The notes under the pieces are model-generated. The model was not told where the DNA came from. It saw only the letters and a list, made by a program, of their open reading frames with translations, and made no database searches. The position numbers were made by a program, and so were the translations under genes. From NCBI GenBank assembly GCA_025677815.1, contig JAIXMP010000008.1:1054001-1118000 (forward strand): a stretch of 64,000 nucleotides of DNA, given 5' to 3'. Within the stretch, counting starts at the first letter, position 1; each line of letters starts with the position of its first letter. Shown one piece after another: positions 47,801 to 62,400 of this stretch. The stretch comes from Phascolomyces articulosus. Its lineage: Eukaryota > Mucoromycota > Mucoromycetes > Mucorales > Lichtheimiaceae.

Positions 47801-49769
47801 AACCTAGAAACTATGTGAGTATATCGAGTTCAAGCATCAGATTTGAATTTAACTCAGTGTGTTTCAAAACTATACCTTCACTAAGACGATCGTTCTCCAA
47901 AGTAAACAGTTGGTCGCTGTAATCATATCTAATTTTGCAGAATCTGCTTCATCCTGTTGCTGAGTATCCTTTTCTGTTGAAGATTCAGTTTTATATAGTC
48001 CAGTAGAAGCCTCTCGAAGCCCAGTTAATGCAGCAAACCATATTTCTAGGTAGAATGCTTCATCAAAAGCACCCTATATATAATTGTATATACATATTCA
48101 ATACACTCGTTTATAAAATATACAGACACATATATATACATCCTCTTTCCTATTACCTTTATAATTTGTAATTTTGATATACAATCAATGATATATTCAT
48201 CACTAAGCCCAGGACGAATTTGTACCTATAATTTTTTTTGTTCATTTCATCCGGATCAGCAAAATGCGAACAGTTCCCTCTTTTCTCTGATTTTTTCATC
48301 TATATCTGGGTTTTTTTTTACCATATGATATAGATATCCCATTAGCCCTGCACTTGGTAGTGCTCTTGCTGTTCCTTCATCTTCTAATTCTTGATATTTA
48401 ATATGAACAGCCATTCGACGATCCAAATCACGATCCGTTAATCGATTAATCATAAGCAACAGTTTTTGAATGTGGGTATTTTGCGTCATATCTGCGCTGG
48501 AAACTGAAGCTTGAGATGATGGTACAGCAAGAATCGCTTGACATGTTGCCCATGGTTCTTCTATTTACCAAAAACCAAGAATTTTTTTTTGAATATTGGT
48601 GTTTTTTCATCGTCATCATCCATAATAGTATCACACTGGTATCGATATCCTTTATGATTTCCAATAACACCATGTAATGTACAAATCTTACCAGAATGAC
48701 GAGCTTCATGCTTTTCAATTCCTTCTTGATGTTGTTGTTTTTGATTATTCATCATTTCAAATATACGTTTTGCACTCTTTTTTTCTATCAGATCGACAAT
48801 AATTTGAGCTGCTTTGATCGCATTGGCACTTTCAATCCGTTCTCGATCCGTCATGGTGGTATGTGTTGAATCATGAGCACTATGACCATCCATACTACCA
48901 AAGGCATCCGTACTCATGGGCTCTTCAGCAAATCCTGCCAAATCAATGGTAGCATCTGGATCAAAAGCAGAGGGCTGTGACATTGTAAAGTTGAACGGTA
49001 ATGAAGATTCACCCGGTTGCGTCTGTGTATTGTTGAATTGGGTTGATTGCTGTGTTGCTAGGTCGGTATCCATAGCCATCATGGTGGAGGAAGCATGTTT
49101 TCCATTATCTTTGGCATAATAGTCTCGATATAGTCCAACAGCAACCAACCGTGAAAGCATGATAAAAACGTCACATAATATACGAGGCCATTCGTTTTGC
49201 TTTTCATTGAGCAAGTCGGAAACGATCTGATCGGCATCGATAATAGATAATACTGTGGGTAAACATTTTAAAATGTGAGCCCATTGGCGAGGATTGTGAA
49301 TCGCGGTTGATTCGATGTATTTTACAAGGCAAGTAAGAAATATCACAGGTGGAATAAGACAATCGTCAATATCTAATTGAACATGATCTTCGTTCCCTGT
49401 AATGGCATAAGCTATATATCGTTCCAAAAGTGGTTCGCTCACGCGCGTTTGTGCAAAAAATCGGCACAACAAGAGTTCTAATATTTAAACGTTTTAGTGA
49501 AAAAAAAAAGCAAAATAGTTGTTGTATTTTACAAACATATTATTTACCACACAACTCGTTGGTCGTTTTACGATCATTCTTTTCTGCAAGACATTGTCGT
49601 GTTGGTTCGGCCCACTAGTAATAATAATCATATAACTCATCTATTAGATCAAAAATATCTTTAGAGGAAATATGGATGCCAATGGGGGGGATAAGGAACT
49701 CACTTCATTGCATGTATAACCGTTAACATACGCGAATCTAAGAACGGCTTCAAGAGGACGGGGTGACAT
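44851..49769 (-). CDS. MED5: Mediator of RNA polymerase II transcription subunit 5 (Med5/Nut1)
   Basis: Fungal Mediator tail subunit acting in the nucleus. Thirteen exons on the minus strand: 49769-49704, 49614-49548, 49477-48692, 48560-48322, 48225-48157, 48073-47876, 47803-47708, 47622-47167, 47073-46951, 46860-46564, 46479-46304, 46176-45431, 45305-44851. They close in one frame at 1257 residues. Family evidence is mainly C-terminal: RYSTPQQLLQAAPTLLHRTV followed by EASALLGIISYFQEKFLSFTLFPG, the Med5 pattern of a PTxL segment followed by a helical 'YFLQPFL' motif; EEPWATCQAILAVPSS lies in the middle. The protein is otherwise helical with acidic low-complexity inserts (NDDDEDDF, GRSGFDSPSDEDTD). 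An adjacent GTAAAT...TAG close to exon 4 looks like a splice pair but is too short; the donor GGTAAGATT at 48691 gives the only phase-consistent join. Product assignment is good, and individual small exons are moderately sure. Confidence 0.82.
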
Positions 49770-49911
49770 TGTCCCTTAGAAAAAAAAAAGCGAAAAGTCA
49801 AGCTGTTGTTAAGCCTAAGACTTGAAAATCAGCTTAGAAAAATGAAGGTCCTCTCATCCATTTTTGGACTACAGCCAACCACAGCCAGTACCGTTACTAC
49901 CAGTTCAACAA

Positions 49912-49948
<37 letters not shown>

Positions 49949-50871
49949 AAAATGAATACATACTCTCCACATGATTGCTTTGCTGTCAAACTCTTTATTC
50001 TGGTGATATTCTATCCATAATCTAAGAATTTTAGAATACTTGTAAATAACTACATGAAAACAAAAAGTTTCCTAGATTCGGGTTGGAAGCGATAGAGAAT
50101 TATATTTTAATGACCAAACAGGTATTTCATTGAAAGTGTGCATTACATGACATCTTTTGATAGAAATTTCTCATATGTAGGATGATATGTATAGTACAGT
50201 TTCTATTGAACCACATTTGCATTTATAAATATTTACACCGTTGAAAATGAAAAATGCTCAAATATACGTAGATGGATAACTGCAACAGTTTCATGTAATT
50301 TTAAAAAAATCAAATTATATTAATGATATGCTACCTTTTATAAAGGATGATGACTTCGTTAATACTACTACTATAGAGCATATCGTACTATGAAGTATTA
50401 TACACGTCTCCTTTTCATATAAATGGTAAAAACTTATCTGGATTATGTAAATAGATCAAGTATATTCTAACTAATAACAGGTTTTTTTTATAATGAAACG
50501 GCTTATACTATCTTTCGATCCGAGATCGGCCAAAAAATTAGGGGGGATATATGATGATAATCCTATGGATGACAGGTCATTTAGTGACATTAAACAAGAT
50601 TGATAAACTAAAAATAATGCATAAAAAGCCATATAATCCTTTTTGATGGATGGTATTAAGTTTTGGCTTGCCACCCGAGTCTTGGCATTTGCCACATACA
50701 CGATCAGGAGAGTTATTTTTTCTCATAAACAGATATGTCCATGTCCATTTTAATTACATAAAAAAAATATACATGAGTTTTTTTGGATAATAAAGAAAGA
50801 ATCATACAAATAAATAAGAGTACACACATAAAATAAAGAACTATATACAAGGAAGAAGAAGAAATGATATA
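49770..50871. other. Spacer with MED5 promoter and poly(dA) tract
   Basis: No gene is recognised. A 32-base A run lies about 145 bases upstream of the MED5 start. The open frame at 50471-50701 (-) has no recognisable motif. Confidence 0.55.
49915..49946. repeat. Poly(dA:dT) tract, 32 bp
   Basis: Uninterrupted run of 32 A on the plus strand (T run on the MED5 coding strand), 145-177 bases before the MED5 ATG. Long poly(dA:dT) tracts in fungal promoters exclude nucleosomes. A retroposon tail is the alternative, but nothing retroposon-like precedes it. Confidence 0.8.
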
Positions 50872-51231
50872 CTAGGGCCAAATATCTCGATCTGTATCTG
50901 ATAATTGGATTTGAATAACAGGATCTTCTTCTGAAGTACTACTATTATTATTATTCCTATTTGTATTCATAGTACGAGTAGTAATAGTAGTTTTATCATC
51001 AGAAACTCGACTCTCACGCTCGAGCCTATCTGCACTTTTTTGACTGGTATAACCCGCTTCACGCCTAAACGGACTGACGAAAAGGTCATCGTTCCATTGA
51101 AATCCTTCATGACGTGCCATGACGACAATGATGGGAACATGACTCTGGGACAAGAATGAAGGTTGACCTTCAATACGATCATAGACCTTGTATTCATAGT
51201 CTTTGGTTGTCATTGAATTAGGATGTTTCAT
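50872..51231 (-). CDS. Small unrecognised acidic-tailed protein (119 aa)
   Basis: I do not recognise the protein. It is an intronless ORF with ATG at 51231 and well-mixed composition: an N-terminal half that looks folded (YKVYDRIEGQPSFLSQSHVP, then IIVVMARHEGFQWNDDLF) and a disordered Asn/Ser/Glu-rich tail. The short hydrophobic stretch PIIVVMA is too short for a membrane helix. It is divergent from the alpha-arrestin gene with 228 bases between start codons, so the two may share a promoter. The coding-like N-terminus argues that it is real. No signal peptide is evident. Confidence 0.65.
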   Translation of the reverse strand: MKHPNSMTTKDYEYKVYDRIEGQPSFLSQSHVPIIVVMARHEGFQWNDDLFVSPFRREAGYTSQKSADRLERESRVSDDKTTITTRTMNTNRNNNNSSTSEEDPVIQIQLSDTDRDIWP

Positions 51232-51459
51232 TATGTTAACATTGGATTTTTTTTTAATAATAAAAGAAGTAAAGAAAAGAAGAAAAAAAAATCTCTAACA
51301 ACTGAAAAATCTAAAAATGGTAACGATCATGCGTTTGTATATTTTTTTTTATCACCGCCTTTTTTTATTGATTCATTATATAACTCTCTTTCTTTCCTCT
51401 TTCAAAACTTATACTTACATATAAACAAGCCTACCCTTTTTTTTCTCCCTTCTTTTGAA
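51232..51459. promoter_or_regulatory. Short divergent promoter (228 bp)
   Basis: Lies between the start codons of the small 119-aa protein (-) and the alpha-arrestin (+). It is AT-rich with poly-A and poly-T runs. Shared control is likely on spacing alone; no motif was recognised. Confidence 0.5.
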
Positions 51460-53365
51460 ATGATCTTTTCACATCGTACTGTTAAGTCATTTCGGTTGTC
51501 AGTAAGTCCAGGTGGAACCGAAAGAATGGTTGCTTTTGGTCCTGGTGCTGTTGTCAGTGGTAAATAATAGTAGTAAAAAAAATAATACTCTGATCTCGAA
51601 ATAAAACCTCATTGCGTTTTTTTTTTTTTTTTTGAATTACTGTTTTTTATAATAACCCTTATTTTTTTATATATATATAAAATAGGGTCTGTGTTTCTTA
51701 CACTCGAAAAACCTTTACAAGCATATAATATAAGAGTTTTATTTCGTTGTGAACAAAAGACCAATCGATCCACTAATACAATATTTAATGTTGAAAGTAT
51801 TATATGGGGAAGACCTCGATCAGGTAATCATCATTCATCATTTGCAACATGTATCATCATTTTATCTTTTATAAAACAACATAAAAGAACATTACTTTTA
51901 CTAAACGATGAAAGGGATGAAATAAAAAGAGAAGGGGAAGTGTGCGAGTGTGTATATGTGTGCATGTATGAAGTGTGATCATGGCTCCTGATCCTAACAT
52001 ATATTTCCGATGTTTAAATTTATATATGTAATTACTATTATATTATTATGGGATGGATAATTAAAAAAAAAAGAATCAACAACAAGTAAACTTAAAGAAG
52101 GATGTCACATGTATTTATTTGCCATCAAACTACCCAATGTGAATTATCCACCTTCTATGCACGACAATGATCTGGGCTATCGTGTTGATTATTCACTACA
52201 AGGATTCCTTGGTCTGCACGATCAACGAGTGATGGAGACAACCCCTGCACGCGTCATATATCTTCCATTTATTTCGTGCGTCACGGACGATATAGCACCT
52301 AAAAAAACCGAAATATTTAAACGTGGACGTCATAACCTATTACAACTGACATTACAAACGTCGAAACCAGCTTATTGTCCAGGTGAGTTAAAAATTACCA
52401 TTGTACTGTTTTGTTATTGTTGAGTGATGTGAATAAATAGGGAATATTTACCCGATTCGGGTATGTTTTGCAAAAAAAAAAATCCGTTTAACCTTTTCAC
52501 TCACATATTTTTTGTGTTTATTTATACTAAAACAGGCGATCGTTGTACCATCAAATTGAATATCAAAAATAGATCAGAACACAAAATAGCATCGTATCAA
52601 GTGGCCCTAGTGGCCATGGCAACTACGGAAAAAACACATACCATACATTCTGAAACGATTTATAATCCTGTAGGGAAACATGCTATCAATAGTTCAGTAT
52701 GTCATTTCCAAATTCCTTCCCACTGTACACCTTCTTTAGGCATCAACTATCATATTATTGTCACGTTACCATGGGGCACCTCAAGTTGGAAATTTCCTAC
52801 TTCGTTCAGTAACGTGAGCATGGGTGTGCCTATCACGATTGCCACTGTACCAGCAACATATCCTGTTCCTCGACATTTACAACTTCCATTACCTTCTTAT
52901 CTTCAACTTAGAAATGGTACCACTTCTTCATTGACATCCACACTACCTTCTTTTATTCCTAGTATTGAATCACCAGAACCAAGTCCAACAAGTCCAGTTT
53001 CTATTGTCCATTCTCCATCTCCTTCTTTATCTGTTACTGACAATAATCATAGCGACGATGAAAATAACGATAATCATTCATTGGATGGTAGAACACTGTG
53101 TGATGGTTGGTCAGGCAATCATCACTATGCATCATCACCACCACCCGCTACTACTGCCACTACTAATAATGGATTCCTTACTGTTCCTACTTCATCCACA
53201 TCCTTTTCACATCATGCTCAATATCCTAGTTTTCATCATTCTCCTCCTCCGCAACATCATCATCATAGACGTTCATCAACAAGTTCTGTTTTAACAGACT
53301 GTAGTGCCGAAATCAATAGTGTTATTTCCGATGCTTCCTCGCAAACACGAGTGGCTGTACAGTAG
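51460..53365 (+). CDS. Alpha-arrestin (arrestin-related trafficking adaptor)
   Basis: Adaptors of this family bring Rsp5-type ubiquitin ligases to membrane transporters and receptors. Exons: 51460-51559, 51686-51823, 52098-52382, 52536-53365, giving 450 residues. The arrestin-N part shows VAFGPGAVVSGSVFLTLEKP, then RVLFRCEQ, then SIIWGRPRS. The linker has MYLFAIKLPNVNYPPSMHD with GYRVDYSLQGFLG. The arrestin-C part shows YCPGDRCTIKLNIKNRS and KIASYQVALVAMATT. The last 145 residues are Pro/Ser/Asn/His-rich and disordered. No PPxY motif is present; the nearest is LPSY near residue 298. The acceptor at exon 3 is a tandem AAGAAG, so two isoforms differing by one Glu are possible (52098 or 52101). 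The start ATG follows a T-rich leader. Confidence 0.85.
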
Positions 53366-53690
53366 AAAAAAAAGTGTTTTTATCCCTTGTGTAGTAATCT
53401 AACATGGTTTTATTATAAATGCAAAAAAAAAAGAGAAAGAAAGAAAAAAAAATGGATTGCTTGATGGATTTGTTTGCTTGGTTGTATATATATATGTGTG
53501 TGTGTTGTGTGTGTGTAATTATAAGGAGAAAGGGTGTATGTGCTGTTAACGAATGATTGTTTTGACAATGGATTAAGATGGAGTAAGATGGATGGATGAA
53601 ACGTTGTTTGTAAGTAGTTGAAATTTGTTTGTTGGTATGATTATTATTATAAGATGTCAAATGTGTGTGTGGGTTGTGAAGGTGATGAAT
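53366..53690. other. Convergent spacer between alpha-arrestin and PFK-2/FBPase-2
   Basis: 325 bases with a (GT)n-rich stretch near 53495-53516. No gene is seen. Confidence 0.6.
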
Positions 53691-56560
<2,870 letters not shown>

Positions 56561-59500
56561 TTCTAATTTTTTTTACTGTTTTTTTCGCTTTCAGACAGAT
56601 GATTAGTTTTTTCAAGTCACAGTAAGAATAATGTCCTTGCATCTTCTCTTTTTTCTCTTTTTTTCTTGCTTGTCTCTTTTTAAGACTCTTTATATACTGT
56701 CCTTTCTCAATCTCTCGTCATCGTTTATTAATAATATTAATAAAAAAAAAAGTGGCGTCATGGATGAATGATGGGGTCTTTATTAAAATTGCCTTATTTT
56801 TATTCAAAATAACAACAAAATTCAAATAGCTTATTTTTATATCTAATATGTTTGTTTACTCTCCTGGTTACTTTATTTTTTTATGATCATCATTTTCTAT
56901 GTGAATAGAGGCAAACAACAATACCAAACAAGCTATAAGCTTCTTTTTAGTTACTAAATAATAGTTGTTGGTCACCATCGGAGAATAGAACCCTTTATGT
57001 AATAAAAAGAAGGGAAATGAGTTGATTATTATTTTATCTAATTGGCATTTTCATATGGTTGGTTATAACTTGTCAAAAAAATCAGATGTCAAACAAGTTG
57101 AAAATGTCTGATTAAAAACATGTTCATTTATTGTTTGGCTCAGCACACTTTTTTTATTATTAGTATTAGTATTAAATGACTGATTATCATCTAATCAATC
57201 CTATAAATAATCAATCTGTCGGCACACGCTTCCCGTTCCTTGAATCGACTTGTACCACATCTTACATCACGCAAAAAAAAATCATTTCATCTTGGCATGT
57301 AACATTATAAGAATAGATAAGATGGTTCAAGGATTACAATTTATTGGTCCCACTTTGATTTACATATCATATCTCCAAAAAAAAAATCACAATCGTGATA
57401 ATGATGATATTATCATAATTTTAATAATTATATGAATTATTCGATTTGGATCCAAAAAATTGATAGAAAAATGGTACTAAAAACTTTGATATGTGGAACA
57501 TAGTTTTTTTTTGTGACATATCGTCATACTTTACTATTAGGATAAAGGCAAACCAGGTAAATAACGACAATAGATTACTAAATAGGTCAAAAGTGGTTTA
57601 GTTACCAAAAAAAAAAATCCAATTCTTAATTTACACTGTATAGGCTACAACATATTATTAGTATATATAGTCAAAAGCCATCATTGTTTGAATCTCCTCC
57701 TCTAATAAACTCTTCACCTCTCGAGACTCAAAATTCAAAACATAACCTTCCTCCCCCAAATTGTACACATGAATACATAACACAATTTGTTGCTTTTTTC
57801 TGGATTCACAACAATCCGAAAACCAAAAGTTTTAAAAATTTTTTATACTAATACTAATCTGAATTATATATATAAAAGGTCCGTGTGCCCTCCGATAAAC
57901 CAATTTCTATATGGGTATGATAAAACCCGTACTTTTTCGTTTATGGTCAAATACCGCTCCCATCTAGTACATAAATAATATAATTTTTCTGTAAACCTTG
58001 TCTGTGTTTCGGTCTGAGTGAGGAGTCGGACTCATAAGTTAAACGTCCAGGGTTTATCTCAATATGGCAACCCTGGATCGACATAGAAAAATAAAACCAT
58101 ATATATACAGTATACGGGTAAAATTTTATAATAATAGGTCATAGTATATACCTACTATGCTCTAGTTTAAATTACATACTAATGGTTTGAGTGATCTATG
58201 TAAAATAATAATATGAATTAAAACGACCTCTCTTTGCATCTTTTTACAATACTACTTACTTGTTTACCCATCATTCAACAACAAACAATCCAATAATAAA
58301 AACAATGGCTAATAACTGTAGCTATATTGATCGGATTCAAAAAGATTTATCTGGAATGAAAAAATTTTGATCTTTTGTATTCTATGAAATTTTCCATAAC
58401 AAGTGAAACAAGCTTACACATTTGTACTAGATAAATTCCGCTTGATGCGGCCTTTTTATACGTTTTATACAAACAGAAAAGATATGCAACACATAATCAA
58501 CTTTCTGATAAATTACGCTTGGCATCATTGTATCACTTTTCTATGCCCTTTTTTCATTGTAAAAAAAAAAAAAAAGGTTTCAGGTAACCATTACAGTGAT
58601 GACGTTTATTCTTTTTTCCAAAGTTGAACAAAACAATTTGATAGAATCAAGATTTTTTTACACAAACCTATATTAGAAACCATAAACCAAAATAATGGTA
58701 GAAATATACTTTTGCATGTTAAATACCTATTTCTTGCTAATTCTTGTTTATGTTATTAAGACTATGCGGGGTTGAAGTTTTTCTATATGGACTAAAAGAT
58801 ATTTCTCAGATCTATCAGCTGAAAAATAAAGAGAGAGACTGAATATGTTCTCTTGCATGCATCTTATTATATAGATACATATTGACAAAAATAATCCATT
58901 ATCCATGATACTAAATAATGGATGACAAGGGAAAAAAATAATAACTTAGTAGAATGAGCTCCGTTTTAGATAAAGAATTTATTATCTTTCACATTTTTTT
59001 AAAAAATCTTCCCTTTTTCTCCTTTTTATTCTCTCTTTTTTTTTCCACTTGCTCCCATTTTTACATCATTAGTAAGAAGAATTACTTTCCCTTAAAGTGT
59101 ATAAACTATACCCATCTATGAAAAAAATGGATAATAAATAAACTATTATAGTTATTAGAAAAAATAGAAATTCTTTACTAACTGAATGGAATATTGCGGG
59201 AACGAATTATTATATTCAGGTCAGCTAAAACTGGACAATCCTCATAAAGAACCCTTTTTTCTATTATACTATCTATACTTTGTGAAAGGAAGAGCTGATC
59301 CATAAATATCTTTATAGACCTACCTACCTACATACATATATATTGCATATTACATTTGCAGTACATCATCTATATGCATGATGTACATGTAGGGTTAATT
59401 ATTAGATCATAGATGATAAGAAAAAAAAAACTTTATAATTCATTTATTTATATAGTTATTATTATTATGATTAACAAGAATTAGAAGGTTATATATTTAT

Positions 59501-60447
59501 GAACGAATTATTATTGAGAAACAACTAACATTTGAGAAAAATAATATGTGAAACTTAACAAAACGTACAAAGGAATGACCATGAGGGTAAGTTCCCAAAA
59601 GAAAAAAAGAAGAGTGGCGAACAAGAAGGAGAAACTAAAAGTCAGGGGACCTAAAAATGTTATATATAATTCCCTTTCTGTTGGTCAGCGTGTGTGTGTG
59701 TGTGTATGCGTGTGTGTGAGTTAGAATATATATTATGTGGGGGGAGGAGTAAGAAGGAGGAACACACATCATATATCAAACAGAACACCGGAATTGAAAG
59801 GGTTCAAAATAAAAATAAAATCCCAGTATAGTACGGCTGTACTGTACGCTTCACATTTTAGAAGCAGTACAATACCAGATATACTAACAACCGCTGATCT
59901 TGGTTTACTAAACACCGGAGCCATAAGGTTACCTAGTATCTTGGGTCCCAGGAATCAGAGTAACCCTTTCTTTTCTATTCATAAAATATACAATTTTGAA
60001 TGAAAAACTGGATGGGACCATAGACTTTTTACCTATTTTTTTTATGTTTGGCTAATATAAAAAGTGGAACCAAAAGAGAAATTTACAAATATGTCGATCC
60101 ATTGAGACAGAACACCAAACATAAAAAAAAAAAAAAACGGTTCATTTCACCAAAAACATAATCACCACAGACCCCGAAATTCAGCCAATCAGCCTATACC
60201 AGAAGTTACCAGCGAATCCCGACCTATTCCATAACAGTATGATTGACATCAGCGTTTGTTTCACAGTGAGCTTTTGTAATACCTTTTGAAAAGTGTAGAA
60301 AAAAGTAAATATTCACTCCGAATGCGGTAAAATGTTTAGATCAATAATGGTTTTTTTTTTGGCTTACATATGTTAAAAAAAAAAACAGTATAAAAGCAAC
60401 TGATTTCGTGGAGAACTTTTGTGGGGTACTTTGATCCTTTCACAATC
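56561..60447. other. Gene-poor spacer (3.9 kb) between PFK-2/FBPase-2 and the hexose transporter
   Basis: The two genes are divergent, so both promoters lie here. Contents are AT-rich sequence, a perfect 8-base hairpin (ccagggtt/aaccctgg, 58047-58054 with 58069-58076) and a (GT)n run at about 59691-59719. The open frames at 57787-57978 and 59737-60003 have no recognised motif. No RNA gene was recognised. Confidence 0.5.
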
Positions 60448-62400
60448 ATGGTTAACTTGTTGAAACTCAAAGGTAAAGCACTTTTTAATGCTTCTACCGC
60501 CATGGCCGGTGTCGGCTTTTTACTCTTTGGGTATGTGTCTTTTTTATCATCATTTATTATATTATTATTTTATATACAACTCTAAGAACCAACACTAATG
60601 AATATTTCATAATAATAAATAGTTATGATCAAGGTGTCATGTCTGGTGTCGTAGCCAACCAAAACTTTAAAGAATATATGGGTATGGGTACTCCAGAAAC
60701 TTATAACTCTGCTTTGTTGGGTGCTATTGTCGCTCTTTATGAAATTGGATGTATGGCTGGTGCCTTATCTACTGGTAAGATTTATTATTTATTTATTTCA
60801 AACATATCTTTATGGAATTCAAATCGATGACTAACTTATGTATAAAATATATATAGGTAAGGTTGGTGATTGGCTCGGTCGTCGTAAAACAATTCGTCTT
60901 GGTTGTTTAATTCTTTGCGTTGGTGCTGTTATTCAAACTGCTTCTATTAATGTTGGAATGATGATTTTCGCTCGTATTTTCACTGGTATTGGTAACGGTT
61001 TGAATACTGCTACCATTCCTGTCTACCAAGCCGAACTTTCCCCACCCAAGAACCGTGGTGCTCACGTTTCTTTTGAAGCCTCTTTACTTGCTTTTGGTGT
61101 CGGTATTGCTTACTGGCTTGAATTCGGTCTTTATTTTGTCAATGGTGAATTTCCCTGGAGATTCCCCTTGGCTTTCCAAATGGTCTTTGGTATCATTCTT
61201 TTCGTTGGTACTTATTTCTTGCCTGAATCCCCTCGTTGGTTGCAAAGCAAGGACAGAGAAGAAGATTGTAAGATGGTCTTGGCCCGTCTCTGGACTGATG
61301 AAGATACTACTCACCCCCGTTGTATTGCTGAATGGGAAGAAATTCGTGATGGTATTGAACTTGAACGCCGTGAAGGTATCCGATCTTACAAGGAACTTTT
61401 CAGCAAGGGCAGAATGAACAATCGTTATCGTGTACTCCTTGGTATGGGTGGCCAGATTATGCAACAATTCGGTGGTATTAATGGTAAGTTTGATATAAAA
61501 AGTCAAAAAAAAAACGATAAAAAGCTATTCGTATTCGTAATATGCACATGCATGCAGGTGCACGTAAAAAAAAACCATCATAACGGGTTATACTTATATT
61601 AATCATTTTCATCTGTTATTTGATTTTCTTTAGTCATCTCATACTATCTTACTGATATTTTCTTACAAGCTGGTATGTCACATGCTATGGCCATGTTGAT
61701 GGCTGGTGTGGATTCTATCTTTTATTTCCTCGGTGCCTTGACTCCTATTTATACCATTGATCGATATGGTCGTCGTGCTCTCATGTATGCTGGTTTGATC
61801 GGTCAAGCTGTTACTTTAATCATTGTCGGTGCTACCCAATACTGTGTTGAACGTGGTGATACTCGCGCTTCTCCTGCTGTCATTGTTTTCGTCATTCTTT
61901 ACAATGCCATCTTTGGTGCTGCATGGCTCGGTCTTGCATGGTTGTATCCTTCTGAAATTTTCCCTACTGCCTTGCGTGCCAAGGGTAACTCCATGTCCAC
62001 TGGTGCCAACTGGCTTGGTAACTTTGTTGTTGCCATGATTGCCCCTGTTCTTTTCGAATACGCCAAATACTGGACTTTCTTGATGTTTGGTATTCTCAAC
62101 GTTATTTTCTTGGTCCCTATCTATTTGTGGTATCCCGAAACCAATGGCAAGTCTTTGGAAGAAATCGAAGTCTTGTTCGCTACCGACGATTTGAAGGCCG
62201 ATGCTCGTTCCATTGCTCCTTCCATTGGCAATTCTTCTGCTTTGGAAGAAAAGCATGATGTTGAACGTGCTTCCCGTGTTCCTAGCATTGCTAGCCGACC
62301 TGGTTCTGTTGCCATCAAGGAAGCCCCTACCCCTGATTCTGACGCTGGTCAGGTTAAGCAAGAATATGATGAAAAGACTGATGGCCCTAACTACAAGTAA
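60448..62400 (+). CDS. Hexose transporter (MFS sugar porter family)
   Basis: Twelve-helix plasma-membrane hexose carrier. Exons: 60448-60530, 60623-60774, 60857-61483, 61634-62400, giving 542 residues. Family signatures are in place: GYDQGVMSG in helix 1, GKVGDWLGRRKTIRLG (loop 2-3 motif), RIFTGIGNGLNTATIPVYQA, ELSPPKNRG, PESPRWL before the central loop, GGQIMQQFGGINVISYYLTD in helix 7, DRYGRRALMYAG (loop 8-9), and WYPETNGKSLEEIEVLF after helix 12. The C-terminal tail of about 70 residues is cytosolic and Ser/Asp/Glu-rich. Coding sequence is richer in C at third positions (GCC, ATC, TTC) than neighbouring genes, suggesting strong expression. The substrate range (glucose or other hexoses, proton symport or facilitation) cannot be set from sequence alone. 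Confidence 0.95.

Noticed and set aside
48558..48570. Apparent donor GTAAAT next to MED5 exon 4 on the minus strand
   Set aside because: It lies 8 bases from the acceptor, far too close. The donor GGTAAGATT at 48691 gives the correct phase and canonical signals.
58047..58076. Perfect hairpin ccagggtt/aaccctgg with 14-base loop, considered as part of a tRNA or structured RNA
   Set aside because: The flanks do not form a cloverleaf or carry A/B-box promoter consensus. A single 8-base stem in 64 kb is weak evidence.
59737..60003. 88-codon plus-strand frame with fairly protein-like composition
   Set aside because: Begins only at a GTG; the upstream ATG is in another frame, and no acceptor or conserved motif supports it.
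61816..62361. 181-codon open frame on the minus strand
   Set aside because: Antisense shadow of the hexose transporter's last exon, an effect of its codon bias.
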